From Planctomycetota bacterium (GTDB taxonomy: Bacteria; Planctomycetota; UBA1135; GCA-002686595): 6,983 nt of DNA. Made by a program: the position numbers and the translations under genes. The notes under the pieces are model-generated. The model was not told the DNA's origin. It made no database searches and worked only from the letters and a program-made list of their open reading frames with translations. This document shows positions 5,249 through 6,983 of this stretch, piece after piece; the first letter of the stretch is position 1, and each line of letters opens with the position of its first letter. The stretch spans positions 1-6,983 of the forward strand of contig WTJQ01000362.1 in NCBI GenBank assembly GCA_011524785.1. The letters run 5' to 3'.

Positions 5249-6983
5249 ATGGAGATCCTCGGACTCACCTTCGCCGCACTGGCCCTCGTGGTCCTGCTGG
5301 CGGTCGTCATCCCGGCCGCCCTCGTCTGGCTCGCCATCCGCATCGTCGGGCTCGTCTTCCGAATCCTCGGCCTGCGAACCGCAGAACCCAGGCCGAGCGG
5401 AGGGCGCCAGGGGCGGATCGCGATGTGGGCGCAGCGGACCGTGGCGGACCTGGGGAACCTCGTGGGCAGCGTCATCGCCTGCGTGAGCCTGGGCCTCTTC
5501 TCCCTCGCGCGCCTCCTGACCCTGAGTCCGCGCGCCTCACGCGTACTGCTCGCCTCCAGTAGCCAGGAGCTGCTCGCGGCGATGGCCGCCCTGTATCGGA
5601 TCGCTCTCGGGCACCCCCTGCGCCTGTTGGGCCTCCAGGGCATCGTGAGCAGCCTCGAGGAGCGCATCCCGGCGGCTCTCGCGGCCTCCCAAGAGGCAGG
5701 GCACCCCGCCATCCCGACCACTCGAGCGGACCACCAGCCCACCTTCCCCGGCTACGACGTGGTCCGGGAGCTGGTCGCCGGCGGTAGCGGGGCGAGGCTC
5801 TTCGTGGCCCGGCCGGACCGACAGCACGCCGCCCTTCTCTCGAAGCGCGGACGATCCCTGCCCGAGCTGGTGGTCGTCAAGGACTTCGCGCTGACCTCCG
5901 GGTCCACGCTGCCTCAGATCCTGCGCGAGTCCCGCGCCCTCGAACCGGCGGGCCGGCTGGGGCTGGTGCTCGACCACCACCTGGACGACGAGCGGTTCTA
6001 CTACGTCATGCCGTACGTCGAGGGGCCCTCCATCGCGGACCGCATCACGGAGCTGCACACCGAGGAGTCCGCTCTGGGAAAGGCCGAGCTCGAGGTGGTG
6101 ACCCACTACGCCCATCAGCTGTGCACCCAGCTCGAGCGGTTCCACGACGAGGGCCTCTGGCACAAGGACGTCAAGCCTGCGAACCTGATCGCGTCGAGCG
6201 AAGGGCTCCAGCTGGTGGACCTCGGGCTCGTGACCCCTCTGAGCTCGGCCCTGACGCTGACGACCCACGGGACCGAGTACTACCGCGACCCGGAGCTCGT
6301 GCGTCTGGCCCTCCGCGGGACCCGAGTGAACGAGGTCGATGGCGCCCGCTTCGACGTGTACGGCGCCGGGGCCGTGCTCTACGCCCTCCTCGAGGGGACC
6401 TTCCCGGCGAACGGCTCCCTGACCCCGTTCGAGAAGGAGAGCCCGGAAGGCCTGCGCTTCATCGTGCGGCGCGCCATGGCGGACCTCGGATCGAGGTACC
6501 CCGACGCCGCCACGATGCGGAGGGATCTCGAGGCCGTGCTGGCAGCGCCAGACCCTTCGAGCGTGAAGCCTCTGCAGCTGCCGAGCATGGGAGGCCCCGA
6601 GGCCCCCGGGCCGCCTTCCGCCCTCCAGCACGCCGCGCCCGCCTCCCCGATCGCTGTCCCCGAGGGAGGCGTCCGGCCCGACGGCAGCGAACTCGCCACT
6701 GGCCCCGTCACAGCCGCGGCCAGTGCGGTCGCATGGACGGAGATCGGTGGTCGCCGAGCCCCTGACCGCACGACCCGCCGCACACAGCGCAGCGCCCTGC
6801 TTCGCGGGCTCGGCGTCCTCCTGTTCGTGACCCTTGCGGCGTTTGGCGTCCTCGGTCTGATGAGGCCGGACTCCTACGACTGGGGTGGACCACAGACCCA
6901 TGGCGCTGGCCCTTGGCGCCCGACCTCCTTGCGCGAGCAGTACACGGCCGCGGCCCTCAACGGGCTCGCCTCACTCCCATCGA
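5249..6983 (+). CDS. Transmembrane serine/threonine protein kinase, 3' partial
   Basis: The frame is open from ATG 5249 to the window edge, giving 578 residues with no stop. The Hanks-type kinase domain spans about 166-431. It shows a Gly-rich loop (AGGSGARLFVA), the ATP lysine in VVVKDF (K211), the helix-C Glu in RESRAL (E227), catalytic loop HKDVKPANL (D307, N312), metal-binding DLG (D324) in place of DFG, the APE equivalent DPE (347-349), and the Asp of FDVYGAG (D369). All key residues are present, so an active kinase is expected. Two hydrophobic segments lie before the domain (about 4-30 and 70-91). An Ala/Pro-rich linker (about 432-508) leads to a third at about 518-538, and what follows is probably extracytoplasmic and cut off. 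The start is the first ATG after the sigma factor stop, which is in the same frame. No Shine-Dalgarno motif is seen, so translation is probably coupled to the sigma gene. Confidence 0.94.
   Translation, partial: MEILGLTFAALALVVLLAVVIPAALVWLAIRIVGLVFRILGLRTAEPRPSGGRQGRIAMWAQRTVADLGNLVGSVIACVSLGLFSLARLLTLSPRASRVLLASSSQELLAAMAALYRIALGHPLRLLGLQGIVSSLEERIPAALAASQEAGHPAIPTTRADHQPTFPGYDVVRELVAGGSGARLFVARPDRQHAALLSKRGRSLPELVVVKDFALTSGSTLPQILRESRALEPAGRLGLVLDHHLDDERFYYVMPYVEGPSIADRITELHTEESALGKAELEVVTHYAHQLCTQLERFHDEGLWHKDVKPANLIASSEGLQLVDLGLVTPLSSALTLTTHGTEYYRDPELVRLALRGTRVNEVDGARFDVYGAGAVLYALLEGTFPANGSLTPFEKESPEGLRFIVRRAMADLGSRYPDAATMRRDLEAVLAAPDPSSVKPLQLPSMGGPEAPGPPSALQHAAPASPIAVPEGGVRPDGSELATGPVTAAASAVAWTEIGGRRAPDRTTRRTQRSALLRGLGVLLFVTLAAFGVLGLMRPDSYDWGGPQTHGAGPWRPTSLREQYTAAALNGLASLPS

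Noticed and set aside
5537..6901. Long open frame on the minus strand opposite the kinase gene
   Set aside because: Its translation is Gly/Arg/His-rich without recognisable domains, while the plus-strand frame carries every kinase motif. Long antisense frames are expected in such GC-rich DNA.
1..6983. CRISPR arrays, insertion sequences, tRNA or rRNA genes, attachment sites
   Set aside because: I saw no spaced direct-repeat array, no transposase-like protein, no tRNA T-loop signature and no rRNA-like sequence on either strand.

Overview
The window is uniformly GC-rich, with strong G/C preference at third codon positions. Its gene content points to a Planctomycetota-type bacterium: a very large Asp/Pro-rich extracellular-type protein with a bacterial Ig-like domain, a DUF2270 membrane protein, a membrane-anchored coiled-coil protein, and a sigma factor directly followed by a transmembrane Ser/Thr protein kinase. 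The phylum call is an inference from protein style and gene neighbourhood; no rRNA or other taxonomic marker is present.

Layout. (1) 3-2210, plus strand: the 3' part of a large beta-rich, probably exported protein whose start lies before the window, closed by a strong hairpin terminator (2229-2265). (2) 2211-2546: a gene-free stretch between two convergent genes. Its second half folds on paper into a compact, mutually compatible set of helices (core 2394-2544) that is better on the plus strand than on the minus strand. It is my best candidate for something undescribed. (3) 2547-3281, minus strand: a DUF2270 four-helix membrane protein. (4) 3400-3434: a terminator for the next minus-strand gene. 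(5) 3478-4299, minus strand: a coiled-coil protein with one N-terminal membrane segment. (6) 4300-4489: a divergent promoter region. (7) 4490-5242, plus strand: a sigma-70 family (ECF-like) factor with an extra C-terminal segment. (8) 5249 to the window end, plus strand: a Ser/Thr protein kinase with membrane segments on both sides of the kinase domain, cut by the window edge.

How the genes may work together. Sigma factor and kinase lie 6 nt apart in the same frame and almost certainly form one operon, a pairing known in Planctomycetota, where kinases are thought to act on partner sigma factors. The membrane-anchored coiled-coil gene diverges from this operon across about 190 bp, so it is a plausible target or partner, for example in envelope-stress sensing. 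This is inference from position only. The large surface protein and DUF2270 gene show no evident functional link to that module.
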